Shown: piece by piece, positions 7,040 through 16,543 of the stretch
Layout of the letters: every line of letters begins with the position of its first letter
Numbering within the stretch: position 1 is the first letter of the stretch
NCBI RefSeq assembly: GCF_900105005.1
Contig: NZ_LT629748.1
Coordinates: forward strand, 2,728,001-2,792,000
Reading direction: 5' to 3'
Length of the DNA stretch: 64,000 nucleotides
Source of the DNA: Halopseudomonas litoralis
GTDB taxonomy: Bacteria > Pseudomonadota > Gammaproteobacteria > Pseudomonadales > Pseudomonadaceae
The notes under the pieces: model-generated
Told to the model about the DNA's origin: nothing
The model's database searches: none
Seen by the model: only the letters and a program-made list of their open reading frames with translations
Position numbers and translations under genes: made by a program

Positions 7040-8839
7040 TCAAGCCTGTTGACTGGTAGGAGTAACCCGCAAAACCTCCTCAATGGTAGTCAACCCGGCC
7101 GCCACCTTCTGCGCACCGGATAACCGCAGACTGTGCATCCCTTCCCGGTAGGCCTGGCGGCGCAGAACGTTGAGGTCGATGTCGGTTTGCACGAGGGGCT
7201 TCAGGCTGTCGGTCAACGGCATCAATTCATAGACGCCGGCGCGTCCCCGGTAACCGGTTTCGCGGCACTCCGGGCAGCCTACAGGCCGATGGGCGCGAGT
7301 GGGCTGAGGCGAGTTCCAGGGTTTGGTCAGCTCCTGCCAGGCGGCTTCGTCCACTTCTGCCGGCTCCTTGCAGTGTGGGCAGAGAATGCGTACCAGCCGC
7401 TGCGCCATAACGCCGAGCACCGTGGCCTTGATCAGGTAGGCCGGCACCCCCAGCTCGATCAGGCGGCTGACGGAACTGGGCGCATCGTTGGTGTGCAGGG
7501 TAGACAGCACCAAGTGGCCGGTCAGTGCCGCCTGAATCGCCATTTCCGCAGTTTCCAGATCGCGGATCTCGCCGATCATGATGATATCCGGGTCCTGACG
7601 CATCAAGGCGCGGATGCCGCTGGCGAAGGTCAGATCGATATTGTGCTGCACCTGCATCTGATTGAAGCTGTCCTCGACCATCTCGATCGGGTCTTCGATG
7701 GTGCAGACATTGACTTCCGGCGTAGCCAGTTGCTTGAGCGTGGTGTACAACGTGGTGGTCTTACCGGAGCCAGTCGGCCCGGTGACCAGCACGATACCAT
7801 TGGGTTGCTCGACCATGCTCTGCCAGCGGCGCTGATCCTCGCTGGAAAAGCCCAACTGATCAAAGCTGCGCAGCAGTACATCCGGGTCGAAGATCCGCAT
7901 GACCATCTTCTCGCCAAAGGCAGTCGGTAAGGTCGACAGCCGCAGCTCAATCTCGTTGCCCTGGGGAGATTTGGTCTTGACCCGGCCATCCTGCGGCTTA
8001 CGCTTTTCCGCCACATTCATCCGGCCCAGGGTTTTCAGACGACTGACCACCGCCACGGCCACCTGCAACGGAAACTGGTAAACCGTATGCAGCACACCGT
8101 CGATGCGCAGTCGCACGCTACCGTTCTCACGACGGGGCTCGATATGGATATCGCTGGCTCGCTGCTCGAAGGCGTATTGGAACAGCCAGTCGACGATATT
8201 GACCACATGCGCATCGTTGGCGTCCGGCTCCTGACTCATGCTGCCCAGGTTGAGCAACTGCTCGAAATTGCCGATCGAAGTGTTCTTCTGGTCCGACGCG
8301 TTCGCACCATGCACCGAGCGGGCCAGCCGGTAGAACTCCATCGAATAGCGCAGAATATCTGCCGGATTGGCCACCACGCGGCGGATCTCGCGCTTGAGCA
8401 CATGCACCAGATCGGCTTCCCAGCCGCGCACAAAGGGCTGGGCACTGACCACGGTGACTTCCCGCTCGTTGATCTCCACCGCGAGGATGCCGTGGCGCCG
8501 GGCGAAGGCGAATGACATCAGTGGCGTGACCGCCGAGACATTGATCTTCAGCGGATCGATACGATAGAACGGCTGACCCGACTCACTTGCCAGCCAGCGG
8601 GTCAGCGCGTCCAGATCCAAGGGTCTGCCGGAGCGCGCAAGATCATCCGGCGCCTGGCTGGCGATGAATTCCAGTGGGTGCAGCTGGGCGGTTTCACCTG
8701 TTGCAGACCGGCGCAGGGTGCTCAGCTGCTCGGCACTTTCCAGCCCCAACCGCCCCTGCGCTGCCAGCACTTTGAGAATATCCGTCAGATCCAGCAGTCG
8801 ATCACTGCCGGGAATCGCCAGGTCGGCCAGATGCTTCAT
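7040..8839 (-). CDS. GspE/PulE/PilB-family secretion or pilus ATPase, orphan
   Basis: The 599-residue protein has an N-terminal domain of the GspE N-terminal type (about 1-180) and a C-terminal AAA-type ATPase. The Walker A is GPTGSGKTTT (about residue 350), followed by an Asp box TIEDPIE, Walker B IIMIGEIRD, a His box LSTLHTNDA, and a zinc tetracysteine CPHC...CPEC (about 485-525). These power type II secretion or type IV pilus assembly. No pseudopilin, secretin or platform gene is nearby, so the partner machine must be elsewhere. GspE-like is the safest name; PilB or Hxc-type is possible. Confidence 0.88.
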   Translation of the reverse strand: MKHLADLAIPGSDRLLDLTDILKVLAAQGRLGLESAEQLSTLRRSATGETAQLHPLEFIASQAPDDLARSGRPLDLDALTRWLASESGQPFYRIDPLKINVSAVTPLMSFAFARRHGILAVEINEREVTVVSAQPFVRGWEADLVHVLKREIRRVVANPADILRYSMEFYRLARSVHGANASDQKNTSIGNFEQLLNLGSMSQEPDANDAHVVNIVDWLFQYAFEQRASDIHIEPRRENGSVRLRIDGVLHTVYQFPLQVAVAVVSRLKTLGRMNVAEKRKPQDGRVKTKSPQGNEIELRLSTLPTAFGEKMVMRIFDPDVLLRSFDQLGFSSEDQRRWQSMVEQPNGIVLVTGPTGSGKTTTLYTTLKQLATPEVNVCTIEDPIEMVEDSFNQMQVQHNIDLTFASGIRALMRQDPDIIMIGEIRDLETAEMAIQAALTGHLVLSTLHTNDAPSSVSRLIELGVPAYLIKATVLGVMAQRLVRILCPHCKEPAEVDEAAWQELTKPWNSPQPTRAHRPVGCPECRETGYRGRAGVYELMPLTDSLKPLVQTDIDLNVLRRQAYREGMHSLRLSGAQKVAAGLTTIEEVLRVTPTSQQA

Positions 8840-8890
8840 CCCTGTTCACCCTCTTGTCGTTCATCCAATCCACCCGTTACCCAGTCAATC

Positions 8891-10294
8891 TCAGCTGTTC
8901 AGATCACGCCAGGCGTTCAACTTGCGCAGCCGCTGGCCCTGCTTGCGCAGCGCAGTCAACAGCGCCGGGCGCAGCTCCTCATCAACCAGTGGATACTGTT
9001 CAAGCAGCGCCTGCAGCTTGTTCAGTTCGCCGAACAGACGATTCGCCTCTGGCACCTCCAGATGATTGCGGAAGTTGGACAGCAGGAAATACAAGCGGCT
9101 CAACCGTGGCTGCTGATCCATCCATTCGCTGACATCCGAATCCGGCTCATTGTGGTGCGGCACGCGCAGTTCCTGAATCTCGCGAGCAACCGCCGCCAGC
9201 AACCAGCGCGGCAACGCCAGGTCGCCGACCCGCTCGCCACGTGGCGGACGGCTCTGCTTCCAGCTGGTGGTATGCAGCCACAGCCCCAGCCCCAGAAACA
9301 ACTGTCCCCAGGCGGGGCTGGCAACGGTCTGTTCGAATATTTGCGGTGCCTGTTCTCGGGCACGGCGACCTTCCTCGTCATCAGACCAACCCGCGAGTAC
9401 CAATGGACGGTACCGAGCAATGAGTTGATCCAGAGCCGGAGTGAACGGCTGGACTGAGGTACGCGGCAGGGCCAGGTCGAACACACCGAAAAAAGCGCGC
9501 AGGCTGATCAGGTTGGTGAGCAACTCGCGAAACAGCTTCCATTGCCCGCTGAATCTATACTGCTCAGCCAGCCGCTGAGTGTGTCCGAGCAACTGCCAAC
9601 CAGCGCCGGCGATCACGTCATCCACCCGGGTATCCTGGGACCAGGCGCGAGCATCCAACTGCAGATCGTAGCTGGACGGATCGAACAGCCGGTAGCCCCG
9701 CTCGGCCTTGCTGATGTCGCAAGGCATCAGGGGTACGTCCAACGCCAGCGCGGCGGCCAGCTCCAGGAGGGCTGCCGCCGGGCCGCTGCGCAGCTCCAGT
9801 TCCAGCTCACAGATCGGCTCCTCGCGGCCATCCGCGATAACCTTGCCCTGATCCAGCGCCGCTTCCACTTCCACGGTCTCACCCTCACGCTCCCAGCGCA
9901 GAATGGCCTTGGTGCGCTCGAAGTCGGTGGTGAAGACCGGTTGCAGAGTCAACTTGTCCAGCTCGGCGAGGCTGGCGGGCCAGCAGCTGTCATCCAACAG
10001 GGTCAGATCCAGTGCCGCTGCGGACACGGCCCAGTCCCACTCATTGCGCTCGGATAGACCGGCAACGCTTTGGCCACGGCTCTTCAGCGTCTGAATGAAC
10101 TGCTCACCATCACGGCGAACACGCAGAGCTACACGCGCCTGGGCCATGTCGCGGGAAGCAGTATCGTAATACTGGTTGTACAGAGTGCCAGTGCTCCATT
10201 CACCCTGCAGGCGCTGCTGCAACAAGGGATGTGTGCGTAGAACCGACAGTGCGTCGGGGCTGATCCGCAGTTTGATTTCTGTTTCCTGGGCCAT
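8891..10294 (-). CDS. CYTH and CHAD domain protein (inorganic triphosphatase type)
   Basis: This 467-residue protein has an N-terminal CYTH domain beginning ETEIKLRIS, which carries the ExExK metal/triphosphate motif, and a C-terminal helical CHAD domain rich in Arg and His. CYTH enzymes hydrolyse tripolyphosphate or related triphosphates, and CHAD domains bind polyphosphate. The start at 10294 is chosen because it places the motif at residue 4; a second ATG four codons earlier is possible. It is divergent from the PhoU-like/pit phosphate operon, which suggests a phosphate or polyphosphate role. Confidence 0.85.
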   Translation of the reverse strand: MAQETEIKLRISPDALSVLRTHPLLQQRLQGEWSTGTLYNQYYDTASRDMAQARVALRVRRDGEQFIQTLKSRGQSVAGLSERNEWDWAVSAAALDLTLLDDSCWPASLAELDKLTLQPVFTTDFERTKAILRWEREGETVEVEAALDQGKVIADGREEPICELELELRSGPAAALLELAAALALDVPLMPCDISKAERGYRLFDPSSYDLQLDARAWSQDTRVDDVIAGAGWQLLGHTQRLAEQYRFSGQWKLFRELLTNLISLRAFFGVFDLALPRTSVQPFTPALDQLIARYRPLVLAGWSDDEEGRRAREQAPQIFEQTVASPAWGQLFLGLGLWLHTTSWKQSRPPRGERVGDLALPRWLLAAVAREIQELRVPHHNEPDSDVSEWMDQQPRLSRLYFLLSNFRNHLEVPEANRLFGELNKLQALLEQYPLVDEELRPALLTALRKQGQRLRKLNAWRDLNS

Positions 10295-10363
10295 ACTTTG
10301 TCTCATGATGAAATTACCGCGACCAACTGTGATCGAAATGATTTTTGGCAAAAGTGTGTCAAT

Positions 10364-10395
10364 TTGGTGACCACATCCTCTGCCATGACTATAAT
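10364..10395 (+). promoter_or_regulatory. Candidate sigma-70 promoter of the PhoU-like/pit operon
   Basis: A perfect -10 box TATAAT lies at 10390-10395, 30 bases before the ATG of the PhoU-like gene. The -35 region is weak: TTGGTG at 10364-10369 would give a long spacer of 20 bases, and GTGACC at 10368-10373 a spacer of 16. No clear Pho box was seen. Confidence 0.4.
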
Positions 10396-10425
10396 CCGCT
10401 GCCAAACACGCCTTGGGAGATCCCT

Positions 10426-11103
10426 ATGTCCAACAATCCTTTCATGAACCTCTTCGGTCGCTCTCCTATCGGGCCGATGCAGCGGCATATGGCCAAGGCA
10501 CACGAATGCGCTTCTCAGTTGGTGCCTTTCGTCGACGCGCTGATGGCTGAGGACTGGGTCGAAGCCGAACGCGTTCAGCAGCGCATCTGCGAGCTCGAGA
10601 ACGCAGCCGACGAGATGAAGAAGAACGTTCGCGTCAATCTGCCCAACAGCCTGTTTCTGTCCGTGCCGCGCTCAGATCTGCTTGAGCTGCTCAGTGTACA
10701 GGACAAAGTCGCCAACCGCGCCAAGGATATCGCGGGCCTGATGCTGGGTCGCAAGATGACCATCCACCCGGATGTACAGCCTGCATTCAGACGCTTTGTC
10801 GAACGTTCTGTCGAGGCCGCTACCCAGGCCCTGCGGGCCATGGAAGAGCTCAGCGACCTGATGGAAACCAGCTTTGCCGGCCGTGAGAGGAAGCTCATGG
10901 AGACCATGATCATCGAGCTGGAACGCATCGAGCATGATACGGATGAGATGCAGATCAAACTGCGGGCGGAGCTGTTCAAGCGCGAGTCTGAACTGCCCCC
11001 CGTCAACGTGATGTTCACCTACCAGATCATCGAATGGATCGGTGATGTTGCGGACCGCGCGGAACGCGTAGGTAACCGCCTGGAAATCCTCATGGCCCGT
11101 TAA
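10426..11103 (+). CDS. PhoU-like DUF47 family phosphate transport regulator
   Basis: This 225-residue all-helical protein of the TIGR00153/DUF47 family is related to PhoU. Acidic helices include ERVQQRICELENAADEMKK and ELERIEHDTDEMQ, repeats typical of metal-binding PhoU-like folds. It is 40 bases upstream of pit. DUF47-pit pairs are common, and the DUF47 protein is thought to modulate the low-affinity transporter. The ATG at 10426 follows GGGAGA; an upstream in-frame start lies before the -10 box and is unlikely. Confidence 0.88.
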   Translation: MSNNPFMNLFGRSPIGPMQRHMAKAHECASQLVPFVDALMAEDWVEAERVQQRICELENAADEMKKNVRVNLPNSLFLSVPRSDLLELLSVQDKVANRAKDIAGLMLGRKMTIHPDVQPAFRRFVERSVEAATQALRAMEELSDLMETSFAGRERKLMETMIIELERIEHDTDEMQIKLRAELFKRESELPPVNVMFTYQIIEWIGDVADRAERVGNRLEILMAR

Positions 11104-11143
11104 GGGCCGTTCACCTGTCACACAATCAACAGAGCTTCCTCTT

Positions 11144-12397
11144 ATGACCCTGATCGCAGAATATGGCACCATCCTGCTGGTGCTGGCCTGCCTATTCGGC
11201 TTTTTCATGGCTTGGGGCGTTGGCGCCAATGACGTAGCCAATGCCATGGGTACCTCCGTAGGCGCTCGCGCCCTGACCATCAAGCAGGCAATCATCATTG
11301 CCATGGTGTTCGAGTTCCTCGGTGCTTATCTGGCTGGGGGGTCGGTAACCCAGACCATTCGCAGCGGCATTCTGGATGCGACGCAAATCACTGCTGAGCA
11401 GATGGTGTTCGGCATGATGGCCTCCCTGCTGGCCGCCGGATCCTGGCTGCTGATCGCCTCCATGCGCGGCTGGCCGGTCTCGACGACACATTCGATCGTC
11501 GGTGCGGTGATCGGATTTGGTGCGGTCGGCGTGTCCATGGACTCAGTCAACTGGGCAGGCGTTTTACCTATCGTTTCCAGCTGGGTGATCTCGCCGCTGC
11601 TGTCCGGCATCGTTGCCTTCATGATTTTCGTCAGTGTGCATCGGTTGATACTTGATACCGATACCCCCTTCGCCAATGCCAAACGCTACGTGCCCTTTTA
11701 CATGTTTGCCGTGGGTTTTTTCATCTCGTTGATGACCCTGACCAAAGGGCTCAAGCATGTTGGGCTGGACCTGTCCGGCCTCCAGGGTTTTGGCCTGTCG
11801 GTAGTCGCCGGTCTGCTGGTTGCCGGGCTTGGCGTGGTGCTGCTGCGACGAGTCAAGGAAGAGCCTGTGGAAAAAGGCAAGCACAACAGTGTCGAGCGGG
11901 TGTTCGGTATTCTGATGATCTTCACCGCCTGCTCCATGGCTTTTGCCCATGGCTCCAACGATGTTGCCAACGCGGTAGGCCCGTTGGCTGCGGTGGTCGG
12001 CGTGCTGCAGTCAGGCGGCGAAATTGCCGCCACCTCGGTGGTGCCCAGCTGGATTCTGCTACTTGGCGGCATCGGCATCGTGATCGGTCTGGCTACCTAT
12101 GGTTACCGAGTGATCGCCACCATTGGCCAGCATATTACTGAACTGACTCCCAGTCGCGGCTTTGCAGCCGAGCTGGCCACCGCCGCCACAGTCGTCGGTG
12201 CATCGGGCATCGGCCTGCCTGTCTCCACCACCCATACTCTGGTGGGCGCGGTACTCGGGGTGGGCATGGCACGCGGTATCGCGGCGCTGAATCTCAAGGT
12301 GGTGGGTACCATCTTCACCTCGTGGGTAATTACTCTGCCTGCCGGCGCCATTCTCTCGATCATGTTCTTCTTCACCCTGCAGGGCATTTTCGGCTGA
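11144..12397 (+). CDS. pit: PiT-family low-affinity phosphate transporter
   Basis: This 417-residue inner-membrane protein carries the two PiT signature repeats GANDVANAMGTSVGARALT near the N-terminus and HGSNDVANAVGPLAAV in the second half, each followed by a region with PVSTTH. This duplicated arrangement is diagnostic of PiT (PF01384) metal-phosphate/proton symporters. It is the second gene of an operon with the DUF47 gene. A long hairpin follows the stop. Low-affinity phosphate uptake is the expected function. Confidence 0.93.
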   Translation: MTLIAEYGTILLVLACLFGFFMAWGVGANDVANAMGTSVGARALTIKQAIIIAMVFEFLGAYLAGGSVTQTIRSGILDATQITAEQMVFGMMASLLAAGSWLLIASMRGWPVSTTHSIVGAVIGFGAVGVSMDSVNWAGVLPIVSSWVISPLLSGIVAFMIFVSVHRLILDTDTPFANAKRYVPFYMFAVGFFISLMTLTKGLKHVGLDLSGLQGFGLSVVAGLLVAGLGVVLLRRVKEEPVEKGKHNSVERVFGILMIFTACSMAFAHGSNDVANAVGPLAAVVGVLQSGGEIAATSVVPSWILLLGGIGIVIGLATYGYRVIATIGQHITELTPSRGFAAELATAATVVGASGIGLPVSTTHTLVGAVLGVGMARGIAALNLKVVGTIFTSWVITLPAGAILSIMFFFTLQGIFG

Positions 12398-12406
12398 CGC
12401 TTTTCA

Positions 12407-12448
12407 CTGGCTGACGTAAGCTGGGTTCTCCAGTCTTACGCCAGCCAG
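12407..12448 (+). other. Long hairpin between pit and argE, touching the argE ribosome binding site
   Basis: The arms 12407-12420 and 12435-12448 pair over 14 positions with one mismatch, and CTGG/CCAG pairs inside. There is no T run after it, so it is not a textbook terminator. Its right arm overlaps the first two bases of the AGGAG (12447-12451) of argE, so in a read-through transcript from pit it would partly hide the argE start. Confidence 0.5.
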
Positions 12449-12457
12449 GAGTTCGCA

Positions 12458-13603
12458 ATGCCTGTCCCCTCGCTCAAGGCGCAATTCGCCGCCCTGCTGC
12501 AAACGCCCTCCATCAGTTGTACCCAGCCGGAACTCGATCAATCCAACCTGCCGGTCATCCATCTGTTGAGCGACTGGCTGAGTGCGCTCGGCTTTACTTG
12601 CAATATCCAACCGATTGCCGGGGCGCCGGGCAAGGCCAACCTGATTGCCATTCTGGGCAGCGGCCCCGGCGGGCTGGTGCTGGCCGGACATACCGATACC
12701 GTACCCTGCAACCCAGAGCGCTGGCAGCACGATCCTTTTGCTCTGACCGAGGCGAATGGACGCTGGTATGGGTTGGGCAGCTGCGATATGAAAGGCTTCT
12801 TTCCGTTGATCATCGAAGCTGTGCAGGCATTCCGTGATCAACCCCTGCAGCAACCATTGATCATCCTGGCGACAGCAGATGAGGAAAGTGCCATGGGTGG
12901 CGCCCAGGCGCTGGCCGTCGATGATCTGCTGGGCGCCCGCCATGCGGTGATCGGCGAGCCTACCGGACTGAAGCCGATCCGCGTGCACAAGGGGATATTG
13001 ATGGAGCGCGTGGATATCATCGGTCAGGCCGGCCACTCTTCAGATCCATCGCTTGGGCGCAATGCCATCGAAGCCATGCATCAGGTAATCAATGAATTAC
13101 TGACTCTGCGCAGCAGTTGGCAACAACAATGGACCAACCCGCTGTTCAGCGTGCCGACTCCGACCCTGAATCTGGGCTGCATCCATGGCGGTGACAATCC
13201 CAACCGCATCTGCGGTCGCTGTGCACTGGAGTTCGACCTGCGCCCATTGCCCGGCATGGACGCCGATGAACTGCGCGCGACCATTGGTCAGCGTCTGGCC
13301 GCCGTTGCAGCAGAACAACAGGTGCAGATCGACTATCAGCCACTGTTTCCCGGCGTGCCGCCTATGGATACGTCGGCTACCGCCGAGATAGTCCAGGCCT
13401 GCGAGCAGCTCACCGGTTACAGCGCCGGCAGTGTTGCCTTCGCCACCGAGGGGCCCTATCTGAACCAGCTTGGCCTGCAAACCATCATCCTCGGCCCCGG
13501 CGACATCGCCCAGGCGCATCAACCGGATGAGTATCTGGCGATGGATCGTATTGAGCCGACGGTGAAGATACTGCGGGAGTTGATTGGGCGGTTTTGTTTG
13601 TAA
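12458..13603 (+). CDS. argE: Acetylornithine deacetylase
   Basis: This 381-residue M20-family metallopeptidase fold enzyme has LAGHTDTVP, the DMKGF segment, DEESAMGG with the catalytic Glu, and the dimerisation domain starting near LKPIRVHKGIL. ArgE removes acetyl from N-acetylornithine in arginine synthesis. Context supports this: amn and argA follow, and the argE-argA association is usual in Pseudomonas. AGGAG seven bases before the ATG fixes the start. A close M20 paralogue function cannot be excluded by sequence alone. Confidence 0.88.
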   Translation: MPVPSLKAQFAALLQTPSISCTQPELDQSNLPVIHLLSDWLSALGFTCNIQPIAGAPGKANLIAILGSGPGGLVLAGHTDTVPCNPERWQHDPFALTEANGRWYGLGSCDMKGFFPLIIEAVQAFRDQPLQQPLIILATADEESAMGGAQALAVDDLLGARHAVIGEPTGLKPIRVHKGILMERVDIIGQAGHSSDPSLGRNAIEAMHQVINELLTLRSSWQQQWTNPLFSVPTPTLNLGCIHGGDNPNRICGRCALEFDLRPLPGMDADELRATIGQRLAAVAAEQQVQIDYQPLFPGVPPMDTSATAEIVQACEQLTGYSAGSVAFATEGPYLNQLGLQTIILGPGDIAQAHQPDEYLAMDRIEPTVKILRELIGRFCL

Positions 13604-13605
13604 GA

Positions 13606-13633
13606 GCCCCCTCTCCCGCAAGGGAGAGAGGGC
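13606..13633. terminator. Hairpin between convergent argE and amn
   Basis: CTCTCCC (13611-13617), a GCAA tetraloop, and GGGAGAG (13622-13628) form a stable stem flanked by further C and G runs. It lies just after the argE stop and ends just before the amn stop at 13642. No clear T tract follows on either strand, so its role as a bidirectional terminator is inferred from position. Confidence 0.45.
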
Positions 13634-13641
13634 AGCAAAGC

Positions 13642-15114
13642 CTACCGAAACGGCGGCTCGTCAAAGCTGCGCAGCTTGCGTGAATGCAGGCTGTGCAACT
13701 GGTCGCGCAGCAGATCCAGCGCAGCGATACCGATATGCAGGTGTTGGGTCACGGCGCGCTCATAGAAGGCGCCGGCTGCGCCGGGCAGCTTGAGCTCGCT
13801 GTGCAGCGGCTTGTCCGAGACACACAGCAGCGTGCCGTAGGGCACCCGCAGACGATAGCCCTGCGCAGCGACGGTACCGCTTTCCATATCCACGGCGACT
13901 GCCCGGGACAGGTTGATCAACGGCCGTTCCTGCGCCCAGCGCAGCTCCCAGTTGCGATCGTCGTAGGTCAGGATGGTACCGGTTCGCAGACGCCGTTTCA
14001 GTGCATCGCCCTTGTCCCCGGTAACCTGCGCCGCGGCATCCTGCAGAGCCTGCTGTACCTCCGCCAGCGCCGGCAGCGGTATATGCGGTGGCAGCACCCG
14101 ATCGAGAATGCCATCGCGGCGCATATAGGCGTGCGCCAGTACATAATCACCGATGGTCTGTGACTGGCGCAGACCACCGCAGTGGCCGATCATCAGCCAG
14201 CAATGCGGACGCAGTACCGCCAGGTGATCGGTGATGTTCTTGGCATTGGACGGGCCGACGCCGATATTGACCAGGGTAATGCCGTCTCCATCGGCGGCCT
14301 GCAGGTGATAGGCCGGCATCTGGTACTTGTGCCAGACCACGCTGTCGAGGATCGCCTGCATCTCGCCCTCGGCCATGCCACGCTCGACGATCACATTACC
14401 CGGCAACACCATACGGCAGAACCGCGAATCGGCGAGCAGCATGTCCAGCCCGTGGCGGATGAACTGATCCACGTAGCGGTGGTAGTTGGTCAACAGAATC
14501 CATGGCTGTACATGACGCCAGTCGCTACCGGTGTAGTGCACCAGTCGGCGCAGGGAAAAATCCACCCGAGCGGCGTCAAACAGTGCCAGCGGCAGCGGGT
14601 CGGTATCTTCCCAGTCCACGAGGCCATCGGCGGTGCCATCGGTTGCAGCAGCCAGGTCGGTACTGGGAAATACCCTTGCCAGTTCGCCAGCCGTGACGCC
14701 GGAGCCCGCCAGCTCATCGCCCTGCTCGACCACATAGGGGTAGGGAATCGCCTGCTGACTGACACCCACCTCCAGCCGCACGCTGAACTCACTGGTCAAC
14801 GGATGCAGCTGTTGCAGCAGGTAACTGCGGAAATTCTCGGGATGGGTAATGGTGACGCTGTAGATGCCCGGCACCTGCACCTTGGCCCAGGCGCGCACGC
14901 TGCTTGGTGCCGGGTCACTGCCGGTCCAGGTCAGCCGCAGTTCAGGATAACGGAACAGGCGTAACTGCTGCGCGTCGGGTCGGGTGCGGTCCTTGAGATA
15001 CTGTTTCAATGAATGACCCAGCGCATCAACCGCCTGATCATACAGCGCGGCCAGACGATCAACAGCTTCTTCGGGTGTCTGCACAACCATGAAATCTTCA
15101 GTACCTGAATGCAC
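13642..15114 (-). CDS. amn: AMP nucleosidase
   Basis: This 490-residue protein cleaves AMP to adenine and ribose 5-phosphate. It has the N-terminal AMP nucleosidase domain (about 1-170) and a C-terminal phosphorylase-like domain with NIGVGPSNAKNITDHLAVL and, near the end, VAVDMESGTVAAQGYRL, whose Glu contacts ribose. Length matches E. coli Amn. The GTG start at 15114 has AGAGAG upstream; an ATG at 15090 is an alternative. The gene is divergent from argA. Confidence 0.9.
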   Translation of the reverse strand: MHSGTEDFMVVQTPEEAVDRLAALYDQAVDALGHSLKQYLKDRTRPDAQQLRLFRYPELRLTWTGSDPAPSSVRAWAKVQVPGIYSVTITHPENFRSYLLQQLHPLTSEFSVRLEVGVSQQAIPYPYVVEQGDELAGSGVTAGELARVFPSTDLAAATDGTADGLVDWEDTDPLPLALFDAARVDFSLRRLVHYTGSDWRHVQPWILLTNYHRYVDQFIRHGLDMLLADSRFCRMVLPGNVIVERGMAEGEMQAILDSVVWHKYQMPAYHLQAADGDGITLVNIGVGPSNAKNITDHLAVLRPHCWLMIGHCGGLRQSQTIGDYVLAHAYMRRDGILDRVLPPHIPLPALAEVQQALQDAAAQVTGDKGDALKRRLRTGTILTYDDRNWELRWAQERPLINLSRAVAVDMESGTVAAQGYRLRVPYGTLLCVSDKPLHSELKLPGAAGAFYERAVTQHLHIGIAALDLLRDQLHSLHSRKLRSFDEPPFR

Positions 15115-15259
15115 GGCAATCTCTCTTCTGTGTCTGAATCCGGTTTCGGGGAAATGCTTCTATCTTGCCTGCAATCCCTTGGCGACGGCAATTGCGCGCC
15201 TCGCTCTTGAAGCCGAGGGCTGAATATCTCTAAACTGGTGTTTTTCACGGAACAGCCGC

Positions 15260-16543
15260 ATGTCCGACTACGTCAAATGGTTCCGCCACTCCACACCCTA
15301 CATCAACACCCATCGCGATCGCACCTTCGTGGTGTTGTTGCCGGGTGAAGCGATCGCGCACCCCAACTTCAACAACATAATGAATGACATCATGTTGCTC
15401 AACAGTCTGGGGGTGCGTCTGGTGCTGGTACACGGCTCGCGGCCGCAGATTGAGGAGCGTCTGAGCGCGCGCGGCATCGCCTCGCGCTACCACAGCGATC
15501 TGCGGATTACCGACAGCGACACCTTGAGTTGCGTAATGGATGCGGTGGGCAGTTTGCGCATCGCCATAGAGGCGCGGCTGGGCACCAATGCCGGGCAGGG
15601 TCGTCGTTTGCGCGTGGTCGGTGGCAACTTCGTCACGGCAAAACCGATCGGCGTGATCGACGGGGTGGATCTGCACCATACCGGTGAGGTCCGGCGTATC
15701 GATCGCAAGGCGATCAGCCAGCATCTGGATGAAGAATCCATCGTGCTGTTGTCGTCCATCGGCTATTCGCCGACCGGTGAGGTATTCAATCTCGCCTGCG
15801 AAGATGTCGCCACCAGTGCAGCCAGTGCGCTGGAAGCGGACAAGCTCATTCTGTTCGGCCCTGATACCGGCATTTTCGATGCCGAGGGGTATTTGTTGCG
15901 CGAGCTCAAACCCAGCCGGGCGATGCCTTTGCTGGCAGCGCTCGGCAACAGCCAGCCGGGCTCTCTGCTCGCCGCCGCGTGCAAGGCCTGCAACCAGGGC
16001 TTACGGCGCAGCCATATCATCAGTTATGCCGAAGATGGCGCCATGCTCACCGAGCTGTTCACACTCGATGGCGGCGGCACCCTGGTGACTCAGGAGCCTT
16101 TCGAGAAGGTGCGCACCGCAACGGTTGAGGACGTCGCGGGGCTGCTGGAATTGCTGCACCCGCTGGAAGAAGCCGGCGTTCTGGTGCGCCGTTCGCGGGA
16201 GGTGCTGGAGACGGAGATCAATCAGTTCACGCTGGTCGAGCGGGACGGCATGATCATCGGTTGCGCCGCCTTGTATCCACTGGGTGAGCACAGCGCCGAA
16301 CTGGCCTGCGTGGCGATTCACCCTGATTACCGCCACGGCGGGCGCGGCGACCAGTTGTTGGAGCACATCGAAGCAGAAGCCAGGCGCCTGGCAATCAATA
16401 CGCTGTTTGTACTCACCACACGAACCGCGCACTGGTTCCGCGAACGCGGCTTCGAGCCCAGCTCCGTAGCCCGCCTGCCCGAGCAGCGCGCCTCGCTGTA
16501 CAACTACCAGCGCAACTCCAAGGTGTTTGAGAAGAGCCTATAA
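15260..16543 (+). CDS. argA: N-acetylglutamate synthase
   Basis: The product has 427 residues, with an amino-acid-kinase-like N-terminal domain (about 20-290; LVLVHGSRPQIEERL near residue 55) and a C-terminal GNAT acetyltransferase domain (about 295-427) with the acetyl-CoA loop VAIHPDYRHGGRGDQLL. This is the classic fused ArgA that makes N-acetylglutamate, first step of arginine synthesis, and is feedback-inhibited by arginine. The start follows a short spacer from the divergent amn gene. Confidence 0.94.
   Translation: MSDYVKWFRHSTPYINTHRDRTFVVLLPGEAIAHPNFNNIMNDIMLLNSLGVRLVLVHGSRPQIEERLSARGIASRYHSDLRITDSDTLSCVMDAVGSLRIAIEARLGTNAGQGRRLRVVGGNFVTAKPIGVIDGVDLHHTGEVRRIDRKAISQHLDEESIVLLSSIGYSPTGEVFNLACEDVATSAASALEADKLILFGPDTGIFDAEGYLLRELKPSRAMPLLAALGNSQPGSLLAAACKACNQGLRRSHIISYAEDGAMLTELFTLDGGGTLVTQEPFEKVRTATVEDVAGLLELLHPLEEAGVLVRRSREVLETEINQFTLVERDGMIIGCAALYPLGEHSAELACVAIHPDYRHGGRGDQLLEHIEAEARRLAINTLFVLTTRTAHWFRERGFEPSSVARLPEQRASLYNYQRNSKVFEKSL

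Noticed and set aside
6590..7083. Several frames of 60-84 codons in the gap upstream of rlmJ, sharing short peptides
   Set aside because: The shared peptides come from the repeated core of the two palindromes read in different frames; no ribosome binding sites.
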